From Deinococcus sonorensis KR-87 (GTDB taxonomy: Bacteria > Deinococcota > Deinococci > Deinococcales > Deinococcaceae), in the NCBI RefSeq assembly GCF_040256395.1, contig NZ_CP158299.1, forward strand, positions 526,001 to 590,000: DNA of 64,000 nt. The letters are read 5' to 3'. Both the position numbers and the translations under genes were made by a program. Positions 8,423 through 17,260 of the stretch are shown one piece after another. Numbering within the stretch: position 1 is the first letter of the stretch; each line of letters opens with the position of its first letter. The notes below the pieces were generated by a model. That model searched no databases, was not told the DNA's origin, and saw only the letters and a program-made list of their open reading frames with translations.

Positions 8423-9459
8423 CCCAGACCGAGCAACTCGGCCGGCCCCTCCCCCTGCTCTCAGTCCGGGACCTGGAGGTGCAGTACCGACGGCGCCGGC
8501 GTGACCCGGTGCTCAAGGCCTCCGATCACGTCAGCCTCGACGTCTTCCCTGGCGAAACGGTTGGGGTGGTGGGCGAGTCCGGCTCCGGCAAGTCCACCGT
8601 CGCCAAGGCCGCCCTCGGCCTGGCTCCCGTCCACGCCGGTTCCATTTCCCTCGCTGGGCGGGACATCACCCACCTGGGTCCGCGCGGTCGACGTGACCTG
8701 AGCCGGATCCTGCAGGTGGTCTTCCAGGACCCCAACGCCTCGCTCAACCCCTACCTCACCGTCGGCCGCTCCCTCAGTGAGCCGCTGGAAGTCCATGGCC
8801 TGCGTCCTGGCCCCGAACTGCGCCAGCGGGTGGCGGACGCGCTGGAACGCGTGGGCCTCCCGCCCGAAGCGGCCGCCCGCTACCCCGCGCAGTTCTCCGG
8901 CGGGCAGAAGCAGCGCCTGGCGATCGCCCGCGCCTTGATCGTCGACCCGCAGCTGGTGATCTGCGACGAGGCCGTCAGCGCCCTGGACCTCTCGATCCAG
9001 GCGCAGATCCTGAACCTGCTGGTCGAGCAGCAGCGCGGCAAGCAGCTGAGCTACCTGTTCATCAGCCACGACATCGAGGTGGTGCGCTACATCTCCGACC
9101 GCATCTACGTGCTGTACCTCGGGCAGGTGATGGAGACGGGCCCGGCGAGGGCCGTGACCGGGAATCCGGCGCACCCGTACACCCAGGAGTTGCTGGACGC
9201 GGCCCCGGTGGCCAACCCGCGGGTCCAGCGCCAACGGAACACCATGGCGCGCCAGGTGGCGGCCAGCGCTGTCGCCCCTTCCCTCCTGACGACCAGCCAG
9301 GGGTGCCCATTTGCGCCGCGCTGTCCGTACGTGATCGACATCTGCCGCGCCGAGCGCCCCCCGCTGGTCCCGACCGACGCGGGCGGCCTCACCGCCTGCC
9401 ACCGCTATCCCGAATGGCGCGCCCTGCGCCCCACCCCGGAGGTGTTCTCCCATGAATGA
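8419..9459 (+). CDS. ABC transporter ATPase, DppF-like
   Basis: A 346-residue ATP-binding subunit, the partner of the fused ATPase. Walker A GESGSGKST lies at 52-60, the Q-loop at VFQDPNASLNP, signature FSGGQ at 159-163 and Walker B LVICDE at about 179-184; the family's more usual DEP is DEA here. The C-terminal part has the cysteine-containing CPFAPRCPYVIDIC segment typical of Dpp/Opp ATPases. The ATG overlaps the preceding stop (ATGA), with CCAGGAGG upstream. The two ATPases, two permease domains and binding protein make a complete importer. Confidence 0.94.
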   Translation: MTQTEQLGRPLPLLSVRDLEVQYRRRRRDPVLKASDHVSLDVFPGETVGVVGESGSGKSTVAKAALGLAPVHAGSISLAGRDITHLGPRGRRDLSRILQVVFQDPNASLNPYLTVGRSLSEPLEVHGLRPGPELRQRVADALERVGLPPEAAARYPAQFSGGQKQRLAIARALIVDPQLVICDEAVSALDLSIQAQILNLLVEQQRGKQLSYLFISHDIEVVRYISDRIYVLYLGQVMETGPARAVTGNPAHPYTQELLDAAPVANPRVQRQRNTMARQVAASAVAPSLLTTSQGCPFAPRCPYVIDICRAERPPLVPTDAGGLTACHRYPEWRALRPTPEVFSHE

Positions 9460-10339
9460 CGCGCCCTCAACTCCCCTGTCCGTCCGGAACGCCATCGACA
9501 CCGTCCTCGCTCAGGCTGCCGTGCCGGCCCTCTCCCACACGGCCGACACCTTCAAAACCGGCGATCCGGACGCGCCGCTCACCGGCATCGTCACCACCTT
9601 CCTGGCGACGGCCGACGTCATCCGTCAGGCCGCCGATCAGGGCGCCAATCTGATCATCACGCACGAACCCACCTTCTACTCCGCCGAGGACACCGACGAC
9701 CTCAGCTGGCTCGAAGGGGACCCGGTCTATCAGGCGAAACGCCGCCTGATCGAGGACCACGGCATGGTCATCTGGCGCTTCCACGATTACTGGCACATGA
9801 TGCGTCCGGACGGCATCGTGACGGGCCTGGCGAACCTGATGGGGTGGACCGTCGACCCGCCGGCGGTCTCCATGCATGACGTGATGCAGATGCAGGCCAT
9901 GACCGCCGGCAACGGCTGGGACAAGCGGATCGCCGGCGCTGCCACGGGCATCGCCACGATCCCGGAAACGTCCCTGGTGGACCTCGCCCGGCAGCTGAAG
10001 GACCGGCTGGGCGCCGCTTCGGTGCGGATGATCGGCCCGGATGACCTGAGCGTCCGCCGGGTGGGCCTGACGTTGGGCGCCCTGCCGGGCAAGATGACCA
10101 TCGCCACCCTGCAGCGCGACGACGTGGACGTGGTGATCAGCGGAGAAACGCGCGAGTGGGAAACCTGCGAGTTCCTCCGGGACGCCGAGGCCTTCGGCCG
10201 GCCGAAAGGCATGCTGGTCGTGGGACACGCCCTCAGCGAGGAGCCGGGCATGGCCTACCTGGCCGAATGGCTGCGTCCCCTCTGTCCTGGCGTGCCGGTC
10301 ACCCACATCCCCTGCGGTGACCCGTTTCGGACCGTTTGA
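9452..10339 (+). CDS. Nif3-like dinuclear metal centre protein
   Basis: A 295-residue protein of the Nif3/YbgI family, whose members bind two metal ions in a toroidal hexamer and whose biochemical role is mostly unsettled. Visible family features are the ANLIITHEPTFY segment, RFHDYWH with further histidines, and VISGETREWE near the C-terminus, which should supply metal ligands. The gene overlaps the end of the ATPase gene by eight bases, so it belongs to the importer operon. Its place beside two esterases suggests a metal-dependent hydrolase role on the same substrate; that is inference only. Confidence 0.85.
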   Translation: MNDAPSTPLSVRNAIDTVLAQAAVPALSHTADTFKTGDPDAPLTGIVTTFLATADVIRQAADQGANLIITHEPTFYSAEDTDDLSWLEGDPVYQAKRRLIEDHGMVIWRFHDYWHMMRPDGIVTGLANLMGWTVDPPAVSMHDVMQMQAMTAGNGWDKRIAGAATGIATIPETSLVDLARQLKDRLGAASVRMIGPDDLSVRRVGLTLGALPGKMTIATLQRDDVDVVISGETREWETCEFLRDAEAFGRPKGMLVVGHALSEEPGMAYLAEWLRPLCPGVPVTHIPCGDPFRTV

Positions 10340-10423
10340 GCCCAGCAGGGTGGCGGGCCAGAACGCTCCCACCTCGCCCACGCCCTGTTCAGCCCTCGCT
10401 CCTCAAGAAAAGGAAGTTTCTGC

Positions 10424-11473
10424 GTGACCTTTCATGACCGCGTCGACCCCGAGTGTCGGGCGCCCCTGGCGGCCATTACCCGTCTGTACGCCGCCGCCCC
10501 CTGGGATGCGGACCCCGTCCTCCGCCGGCGGGCCAGCGAAGATCAGCTCGCCGCCATGACCGCCGGCCTGCCCCCCGTCGAACAGGTGCGCTGGCAGGAT
10601 CAGGTGATCCCCGGTCTGCCGGGGCAGCCGGACGCCACGGTCCGCAGCTACCATCCCCGGCAGGGGAAGGAACATCGTCCGGGGCTGCTGCTGATCCACG
10701 GGGGGGGCATGTGGGGCGGCAGCGTCGCCCACGAGCACCAATTCGCCGCGACCCTGTGCGAGCACCTTGGCGCGGTGGTCGTCTCGGTGGAGTATCGTCT
10801 GGCGCCGGAACACCCGTACCCGGCAGCGCTGCTGGACTGCTATGGCGCGCTGGTGTGGATGAGCGCGAACGCCGTCTCCCTCGGCGTCGACGCGCAGCGG
10901 CTGGGGGTGTGGGGAGGCAGCGCGGGCGGTGGGCTGGCGCTGGCCGTCGCCCTGATGGCCCGCGATCAGGGCGGCCCCCGGCTGTGTCAGGTCATGGCGC
11001 TGTACCCGATGATCGACGACCGCAACGACACCCCCTCCGCCCGCGCGTTCGGTGAGCTCGGGCCGATCTGGGACGGAGCGAAGAACGCCGAGGCGTGGGC
11101 CTGGTACCTCGGCGGGCAACAGCCCGATGCCTACGCGGCCCCCGCGCGCGCGGAGCACCTGAGGGATCTGCCGCCGACCTTCATCGACGTGGGTGAACTC
11201 GACGTGTTCCGCGACGAGGACATCGGGTTCGCCCTTCGCCTGATGCAGGCGGGCGTTCCGACCGAACTGCACGTGTACCCTGGCGCGTTTCACGCCTCGG
11301 AATTCCTGGCCCCGGACGCTGCACTCAGCCGGCGCATCATCCACACGCGCCTGGAGGTGATGCACCGGGCATTGCATCCTGCGGCTCCGCAGGACGCGCT
11401 TGATCAGGCCAGGATGGCAATTCCCGCGCCCGAGTCCACAGCGGCTCACGCGGTGTTGCCGGACACCCGGTAA
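10424..11473 (+). CDS. Alpha/beta hydrolase, hormone-sensitive-lipase type (second)
   Basis: A 349-residue cytoplasmic esterase-like enzyme, a distant paralogue of the one at 4491. It has HGGGM (92-96), GGSAGG with Ser166, an Asp in the VGELDVFRDED motif and a His in GAFHASE, so the triad is complete. The start is a GTG preceded by AAAAGGAAG. It is the last gene of the cluster, 84 bases after the Nif3-like gene. Two hydrolases of one family in a single transport operon suggest either a substrate with two ester bonds or overlapping specificities. Confidence 0.86.
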   Translation: MTFHDRVDPECRAPLAAITRLYAAAPWDADPVLRRRASEDQLAAMTAGLPPVEQVRWQDQVIPGLPGQPDATVRSYHPRQGKEHRPGLLLIHGGGMWGGSVAHEHQFAATLCEHLGAVVVSVEYRLAPEHPYPAALLDCYGALVWMSANAVSLGVDAQRLGVWGGSAGGGLALAVALMARDQGGPRLCQVMALYPMIDDRNDTPSARAFGELGPIWDGAKNAEAWAWYLGGQQPDAYAAPARAEHLRDLPPTFIDVGELDVFRDEDIGFALRLMQAGVPTELHVYPGAFHASEFLAPDAALSRRIIHTRLEVMHRALHPAAPQDALDQARMAIPAPESTAAHAVLPDTR

Positions 11474-11899
11474 GCAGGCGGCCGGACCGCTCCGGGACAA
11501 GAGGAGGACGCGCGACATCCTCGATGATTCCGAATCCGTGGTGCCACAGCCGCCGGAGCGCATCGCGGTGGACAGCGACACCGTCCGGTGGACGCGGCCC
11601 CTCTCGGTGGTGCTGGGCCTTGTGGTGGCGTGAGCGGTGGGCGCCCTCGGCCCACCTGCCTCCGTGCCCGCCCCGGCGGCGCGGCTGGAGGGGAATTGTG
11701 CCTGCTCAGCCGCGCAACGGGGCGCTCCCGCTCCTCCCCCGCTCCGCTTCTTCCGCCACCCAAGTCCGCCGGACCGCAGTGACCGAGGCGAGTCGCCGAG
11801 CAGCCCAGCCGTTCACGGGCGTTCCCCGAAGGCACCCCCCAATGGGTGCGACGGCGGCGCACCCCACCGGACCGGTCCAGTAGACTGCACAGCATCAAC
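11474..11899. other. Gap with a possible gene remnant
   Basis: No intact gene is recognised. One frame (about 11515-11633) has strong GC bias at third positions and a GAGGAGGA sequence upstream. It encodes a short peptide ending in a hydrophobic run (PLSVVLGLVVA) that stops at a TGA, after which the same frame continues without a stop. It may be a remnant or a very small protein. Confidence 0.3.
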
Positions 11900-13408
11900 G
11901 TGCCCGCCTCCCTCCCGCTCGCGACCACCGCCATTGCGCAGGCCATGCTCCAGGCCTCGCTGGACGGCATAGTGGCCATCGATCAGGACAATCTGGTGGT
12001 GGAGTGGAATTCGGCCGCCGAGCGGATGTTCGGGTTTCCTCGCGCGGAAGTGCTGGGGCAGCCGCTCAGCACCCTGATCATTCCCCCAGCGTACCGGACC
12101 GCCCACGAGCACGGCATGAAGCGCTATGTCGCCACGCGGGTCCCGCATCTGGTGAATCACCGGGTCCAGACGGTGGCCCAGCGGCGCGGCGGGGAAATCT
12201 TCCCGTGTGAAATCGTGTTCCACCCGCTGGACTTCGAGGGCCGGACCTACTTCGCCGCTTACATCCGGGACCTCACCGAGCAGCGGCGCATCGATCAGGA
12301 GCGTGACCAGCTGGCCCAGGTGGCCGAGGCCAGCACCGACTTCATCGCGTTCTCGGACCTCGACAACCGCCTGCTGTACATCAACACGGCGGGCCGCCGC
12401 CTGGTCGGGTACGAGGGCAGGATTCCCGAACAGGCGACGCTGGCTGACCTGGTGCATCCGGAGGACCAGGACCTGCTCATTCAGCAGGCGTGGCCCGCGG
12501 TGCGCGCCACCGGCCACTGGCAGGGCGAGATGCGCCTGCTTCACCAGGGCACCGGCGAAGCGATCGACGTGCACCGCACCATCTTCACGGTGCGCGACCC
12601 GGCCACGGGCGCGCCGGTCGGCTTCGCGACCGTCACCAGGGACATCCGCGAGATCAAACGGGCCGAGCGCGAACGCCAGGCCTGGCAGGCGAGCCTGGAA
12701 GCGCAGGTCGCGGAACGGACGCTGGAACTCACCGACCTGAACGCAGAACTGGACGCCTTCAGCTCCAGCGTCTCGCATGATCTGCGCACACCCATCCGCC
12801 ACATCAGCGGCTTCGCGGGCCTGCTGCGGCGCGCCCTGGCGCAGGACGACCACGAGAAGAGCGCCGCCTACCTGCAGGTGATCGAACAGGCGGCGGGCCA
12901 GATGGACGCGCTGGTGGAGTCGCTGCTGACCCTGGCCCGGCAGGCCCGCGAGCCGCTGCGCCGGTCGCCGGTGAACCTCGCACGCGTGATCACCCGGCTG
13001 CAAGCCGAGCTGCAGCCGGATCTGGGAGGGCGGCAGGTGCACTGGACGGTGGGGACCCTGCCGGTGGTCCAGGGGGACGAGACGCTGCTGCATCAGGTGC
13101 TGAGCAACCTGCTGCAGAACGCCCTGAAGTACAGCCGGCAGCGTCCCGTCTCCACCATTGGGATTCAGGCGCGCCTCCAGGAGACGGAATGGGTGATTGA
13201 GGTGCGAGACAACGGGGTCGGCTTCGATCCGCAGGACGCGGGCAAGCTGTTCGGGGTGTTCCAGCGGCTGCATCCGGCCAGTGAGTTCGAGGGGGTCGGC
13301 GTCGGCCTCGCCACCGCGCAGCGCATCGTGACGCGCCACGGTGGCCGGATCTGGGCCACGGCAGTTCCCGGCGAGGGCGCGACCTTCAGCTTCACCCTGC
13401 CCGCCTGA
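11900..13408 (+). CDS. PAS-domain sensor histidine kinase
   Basis: A cytoplasmic sensor kinase of about 502 residues from the GTG at 11900. Two PAS domains lie at about 15-125 and 137-253, then a short coiled coil, a HisKA domain with the phospho-accepting His293 in SVSHDLRTP, and an ATPase domain with NLLQNALKYS (N box), DNGVGFDP and VGVGLATAQ (G boxes). There are no membrane segments, so the signal is probably sensed inside the cell. The start is uncertain: TAGACT at 11881-11886 could be a -10 box of a near-leaderless transcript, and the frame is open to 11846. No response regulator is adjacent, so this is an orphan kinase. Confidence 0.88.
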   Translation: MPASLPLATTAIAQAMLQASLDGIVAIDQDNLVVEWNSAAERMFGFPRAEVLGQPLSTLIIPPAYRTAHEHGMKRYVATRVPHLVNHRVQTVAQRRGGEIFPCEIVFHPLDFEGRTYFAAYIRDLTEQRRIDQERDQLAQVAEASTDFIAFSDLDNRLLYINTAGRRLVGYEGRIPEQATLADLVHPEDQDLLIQQAWPAVRATGHWQGEMRLLHQGTGEAIDVHRTIFTVRDPATGAPVGFATVTRDIREIKRAERERQAWQASLEAQVAERTLELTDLNAELDAFSSSVSHDLRTPIRHISGFAGLLRRALAQDDHEKSAAYLQVIEQAAGQMDALVESLLTLARQAREPLRRSPVNLARVITRLQAELQPDLGGRQVHWTVGTLPVVQGDETLLHQVLSNLLQNALKYSRQRPVSTIGIQARLQETEWVIEVRDNGVGFDPQDAGKLFGVFQRLHPASEFEGVGVGLATAQRIVTRHGGRIWATAVPGEGATFSFTLPA

Positions 13409-13443
13409 ATCAGCGAAGCCGCGCCGCCCACCAGGATCACGCT

Positions 13444-14121
13444 TCAGCTGACCGTTTCGCTCGTGCTGCCGATCCGCACGTCTGGCAGGTCCGGCAGGGT
13501 GTACGAATGCGCCATGTGCGGCATTTCCAGCGACTCGTGCCCGCGGCTCTCGATCCGCCCGCCCGCGAAACGGGCCACGCTGGTCAACGTCAGCTCCCAG
13601 CAGCGCCGCTGCGCCGCGTGCACGCCCAGGATGTACGCCAGCCGGTCGAAGGCCGAGTTGGTCCGCATCAGCGATTCGACCTGCAGCACCATCCGGCCGG
13701 GCTGCTCGCCCGGATACACCCGGAAATCGGAGGTGCCCGCGTCCGGATGAAGTCGCAGCGTGCGCGCACGGAACCCCAACGCGTCGACGTGCTCGATCAC
13801 CACGCGACCCCGCCGGACCCCGACCATCTGAATCCACAGCCGGTCGCCCTGCCGCACCGGCGGCACCGGATGGTCCAACCCACGGAACCACGCGAGCCAC
13901 TTCGGCGCGTGGTCCGCCAGGTGATCGCGCCACTCGGTTGCCACGTCCTCCGGGGCACGGGTGGCACCTTCAATGTCCACCCAGTACCGCCGGCGGGTCA
14001 GGGGACCCACGCCATCCTCGGGCGTCGACGGCCGCAACGGGTCCGCCGGCCCTTTCACGATCAACACGGTCAGCGCTGCCGAAAGTCCAGCGGTCAACAG
14101 TTTCAGGAAACGCGGAAACAC
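13444..14121 (-). CDS. DUF1990-family protein
   Basis: A 225-residue protein beginning with a hydrophobic segment (LLTAGLSAALTVLIV) that is either an anchor or a signal sequence. The rest resembles DUF1990: a YWVDIEG strand, a VGVRRGRVVIEHVDALGFRARTL strand pair and the helical tail with AQRRCWELTLTSVARFAGG. The function of the family is not known. The start is a GTG with GAGGTGATT before it. It is convergent with the sensor kinase, whose stop is only 35 bases away. The assignment rests on pattern recognition and is moderate. Confidence 0.7.
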   Translation of the reverse strand: MFPRFLKLLTAGLSAALTVLIVKGPADPLRPSTPEDGVGPLTRRRYWVDIEGATRAPEDVATEWRDHLADHAPKWLAWFRGLDHPVPPVRQGDRLWIQMVGVRRGRVVIEHVDALGFRARTLRLHPDAGTSDFRVYPGEQPGRMVLQVESLMRTNSAFDRLAYILGVHAAQRRCWELTLTSVARFAGGRIESRGHESLEMPHMAHSYTLPDLPDVRIGSTSETVS

Positions 14122-14823
14122 GAAATCACCTCACAGATGACGCGAGTCCTCAGCGCCTTGGTCGAGAACGGGTTGACGGAAAATAGACCGGCCCGGCGTG
14201 GTGCCGGTGTGCCCCAGTCCGCGGCTCTTGCCCGTTCCATCACACGAGTCCAGCGACCCGACTCCTCAGCGCAGGCTAGGGCAGAGAAGCGCACCGTGGT
14301 TGAGCTGCACGTGCAGGCGCGTTCAGAGAAGGTTGGTCTGCCCGTGAGAAATTGAGCAGCGCATGAGGGAAGTGCACGGGACCGGAGCCACATCCGTCCG
14401 TGGGTTCCAGAGGCGCTTTGGCCCTCGTTTCAGGCCACCGGCGGGATCAGCTTTCCCGCTTTGACGGCCCGTCCGGGCCACGTGCCCCGCGTGCTCCCCC
14501 GGTCCGAGCTCATCCTCGTTCGCGAAGAGCTCCTTTTCTCATGGGCCATGGAAGCACACGCGGCCAGCAAGCCTGGGAGGGGCCGCTGCGACGGAACACG
14601 CCGGGTCGGTTCTGGGTGTCCCGGAGGTCAGGCACAGCCCACCGGGCCTCGGCCTTCACCCCGCTCGACCGACCAGCCAGCGAAGCGCGGACCTTCAGCG
14701 TCTGCAGAGCGTTGCGTTTAGCACTGGACCTGAGGCAGGTCAGGTGATAGGGCAAAGGGACGACCGGCGTTCCCCGCCCCGCTGCTTTGGCCACCACCGG
14801 CCGCTGAATCAAGGAGTGTTGAC
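14122..14823. other. 700-base stretch without a recognised gene
   Basis: Open frames on both strands here have no recognisable domains, and no ribosome-binding site decides a start. The sequence holds the upstream regions of the DUF1990 gene (left) and transaldolase (right). A short inverted repeat, GACCTGAGGCAGGTC, lies near 14,730. No RNA gene or mobile element is recognised. Confidence 0.4.
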
Positions 14824-15816
14824 ATGCCCAGTAAACTCGATCAATTGCGAGAGATATCCACCGTCGTGGCCGACACCGGCGACCTGAACGCCATCAAGCA
14901 GTTCCGGCCACGCGACTGCACCACCAACCCCTCCCTGATTCTCAAGGCCGCCCAGCAGGAGGAATCCGCCGAACTCGTCCGTGACGTGGTCCTGGCCTCC
15001 CGCGCGGCCGGCGACAGCATCGAACGGACGCTCGACAAGCTGGCGGTGCGGTTCGGCACGGAGCTCGCGCGTCTGGTGCCCGGTCATGTCTCGACCGAGG
15101 TGAACGCGCAGTTGTCCTTCGATGTGGAGGGCATGGTTCAGAAGGCGCAGTCGCTGATCGCCCTGTACGACCAACAAGGCATCGGGCGCGACCGGATCCT
15201 GATCAAGCTCGCCGCCACCTGGGAAGGCATTCAGGCCGCCCGCCAGCTGGAGCAGCAGGGGATCCACTGCAACCTCACGCTGGTCTTCTCGATGGAGCAG
15301 GCGGTCGCGTGCGGCGAGGCGGGCGTGTTCCTGATCTCACCGTTCGTGGGACGCATCACGGACTGGTACAAGAAAGCCGAGGGCCGCGACAGCTACCCGG
15401 TGGAGGACGACCCTGGGGTGCAGTCGGTGAAGCGCATCTACGCGCACTTCAAACAGCAGGGCTTCCAGACGGTGATCATGGGGGCGTCCTTCCGCAGCGC
15501 CGCTCAGGTCGAGGCGCTCGCCGGCTGCGACCGCCTGACCGTCAGTGCCGCCCTGCTGGGGGAGCTCGACAAGGATCAGGGTGTCCTGACCCGGCAGCTC
15601 TCCCCCGAGGCGTTCCACTCGGCCGAGCACACGCCGCCCGTGAGCCAGGCGACCTTTCTGTGGGCCCTGATCGTGAACCAGATGGCGGGCGAGAAGCTCC
15701 ACGAGGGCCTGCGGCAGTTTCACGTGGATTACCTCAAACTCCGGGACCTGGTGGAACAGCTCGACGCGGGCGAGCGCGACGTCCAGGGTGCCGCGGCCAA
15801 GGCGGACCAGGCATGA
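14824..15816 (+). CDS. tal: Transaldolase
   Basis: A 330-residue enzyme of the non-oxidative pentose phosphate pathway that transfers a dihydroxyacetone unit between sedoheptulose-7-phosphate and glyceraldehyde-3-phosphate. It belongs to the long TalB-type class. The Schiff-base lysine is Lys128 in ILIKLAATWEG, equivalent to Lys132 of E. coli TalB. Other family motifs are DCTTNPSL near the N-terminus and CNLTLVFS and MGASFR later on. The ATG follows AAGGAG at about nine bases. The length matches the family. Confidence 0.97.
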   Translation: MPSKLDQLREISTVVADTGDLNAIKQFRPRDCTTNPSLILKAAQQEESAELVRDVVLASRAAGDSIERTLDKLAVRFGTELARLVPGHVSTEVNAQLSFDVEGMVQKAQSLIALYDQQGIGRDRILIKLAATWEGIQAARQLEQQGIHCNLTLVFSMEQAVACGEAGVFLISPFVGRITDWYKKAEGRDSYPVEDDPGVQSVKRIYAHFKQQGFQTVIMGASFRSAAQVEALAGCDRLTVSAALLGELDKDQGVLTRQLSPEAFHSAEHTPPVSQATFLWALIVNQMAGEKLHEGLRQFHVDYLKLRDLVEQLDAGERDVQGAAAKADQA

Positions 15817-15967
15817 CCCGCATGGTTCAGAGTCCAGGCCGTCCAGGCCGGAATCCAGCGCCAACTCCACGGATGTCGCCCATAGGCCGGCTCCGACCCA
15901 GCGCGCCTGCCCTCCTTCACCCACAATGGATGTGTGCCGGCGACGTGCCGGGGACAGGACGGTCCGC

Positions 15968-16897
15968 ATGAGTCTCCCCGCTCCTGCACGCCGGGTGCTG
16001 CTGCTCAAAAACCCGAAATCAGGCCAGGGCAACGCCGACGTCGACGCCTTCACAGCGATGCTCCAGACCCGCGGCTATGAGGTCACGGAACGTCTGCTGG
16101 ACGACCCGGAGCGCAACGCGGAACACGTGCGGGACGCGCGCGAGTATCAGGCGCTGGTGGTGGCGGGCGGGGACGGCACCGTCAGCTCGATCGCCTACGA
16201 GGCCCGCGAGATGAACGTCCCGCTGCTCGCCTTTCCTGCAGGAACGGCGAACCTGATTGCCCAGAATCTGAATCTCCCGACCACGCCGGACGCCCTGGCG
16301 GACGTGCTCGACGGCGGAAACATCCTCAGGACCGACCTGGCCGAACTGCGTTCCGGCGACCTCACGTGGGGCTTCACCCTGATGGCTGGCGCAGGGATCG
16401 ACGCCGCCATGATCAAGGACAGCGAGGAGCTCAAGCCGCGTTTTGGCGCGATGGCGTATCTGCTCAGCGCGCTCAAGCAGTTCACGCCACAGCAGGTCAA
16501 TTTTCGTCTGGAACTCGACGGGAAGCTCATCGAGACCCGAGGCATCTCGGTGATGTTCGCCAACTTCGGGATGGCCAATTTTCGCCTGCCGGTGGCCAGC
16601 GGCATCGACCCCTCGGACGGGCGGCTGGCCGTCATTGTGTTGAAGGGGCTGACGCCGCTCAGCCTGCTCCCCACCCTGATCGACAGTGTACGCAGCCGCC
16701 TGAATCTGGGTGACCCCATGTTCGAGGACCGGCTGGAGCTCTACGAATGCCGGGAGGCGACCCTGATGGCCGACCAACAGCTTCCCCTCCAGTACGATGG
16801 CGAACTTCAGGACGCGGCCCTTCCAGCCAGCGTGCGCGTCTTGCCGGGTGCGGCGCGGTTTTTGACCCAGGGAACGCACGAGGACCTGACCACCTGA
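15968..16897 (+). CDS. Diacylglycerol kinase-like lipid kinase
   Basis: A 309-residue member of the DAGK catalytic-domain family, which includes DgkB and YegS. These enzymes phosphorylate diacylglycerol or related lipids at the membrane using ATP. The nucleotide-binding motif GGDGT is at residues 67-71, preceded by the LLLKNPKSGQGNA loop and followed by FPAGTANLIAQNL, equivalent to the family's GTxN(D/L) motif. The C-terminal half has the typical ADQQLPLQYDGE segment. The ATG at 15968 is chosen because the protein then starts at the first beta strand; the upstream extension is not family-like. It may be co-transcribed with transaldolase, 152 bases upstream. Confidence 0.9.
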   Translation: MSLPAPARRVLLLKNPKSGQGNADVDAFTAMLQTRGYEVTERLLDDPERNAEHVRDAREYQALVVAGGDGTVSSIAYEAREMNVPLLAFPAGTANLIAQNLNLPTTPDALADVLDGGNILRTDLAELRSGDLTWGFTLMAGAGIDAAMIKDSEELKPRFGAMAYLLSALKQFTPQQVNFRLELDGKLIETRGISVMFANFGMANFRLPVASGIDPSDGRLAVIVLKGLTPLSLLPTLIDSVRSRLNLGDPMFEDRLELYECREATLMADQQLPLQYDGELQDAALPASVRVLPGAARFLTQGTHEDLTT

Positions 16898-16922
16898 AGA
16901 CGGCCGTTAAAGGCTGAGACAC

Positions 16923-17195
16923 TCAACGAACATCCCAGTGCACCCACGAGATCCGCTCATGGCACGCGTCGGGGCGCGTTGCCCATGGTGCTGCTCGCCT
17001 GTTCACCGGCAGCACCAGCACCTCGCCCGGCACCGGATGGGATTCGGCGAGCTCCTTGGCCTGCTCGCCCTCGCTGGCGATGACCTGAGCAGCGATCGCT
17101 CCTTCAGCGAGTTGGCGGGCCTTTCCCGTTCCGCTCCGACAGCCGTCGAAACAGGCGCGACGACCGTTGAGCGGAACGGTCCAGAGCAACACCCG
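16923..17195 (-). CDS. Small hypothetical protein (weakly supported)
   Basis: A frame on the minus strand with clear GC bias at third positions encodes roughly 90 residues with a central helical stretch (LAEGAIAAQVIASEGEQAKELAE) and PGEVLVLPV near the end. No family is recognised. The start is unclear: a GTG or TTG near 17195 is possible and no ATG is available before the frame enters the divergent gene at 17261. It could instead be a shadow of untranslated DNA. Confidence 0.3.
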   Translation of the reverse strand, partial: RVLLWTVPLNGRRACFDGCRSGTGKARQLAEGAIAAQVIASEGEQAKELAESHPVPGEVLVLPVNRRAAPWATRPDACHERISWVHWDVR

Positions 17196-17249
17196 GCCGA
17201 GCAGGCGCAGAACCAGCGGGAGCAGGCCGCCACGTCGTGGGTGGGCGCG

Positions 17250-17255
17250 TATGAT
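17250..17255 (+). promoter_or_regulatory. -10 box of a leaderless transcript
   Basis: TATGAT lies five bases before the ATG at 17261, with no ribosome-binding site in between. This matches the leaderless promoter layout common in Deinococcus. Confidence 0.55.
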
Positions 17256-17260
17256 CAGGC

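Noticed and set aside
11813..13933. A 706-codon minus-strand frame opposite the sensor kinase
   Set aside because: Shadow of the kinase reading frame, with no recognisable domain and no start signal.
14122..14823. Possible small gene or RNA in the long gap before transaldolase
   Set aside because: No frame has a ribosome-binding site plus coding bias, and no tRNA- or riboswitch-like pattern could be recognised.
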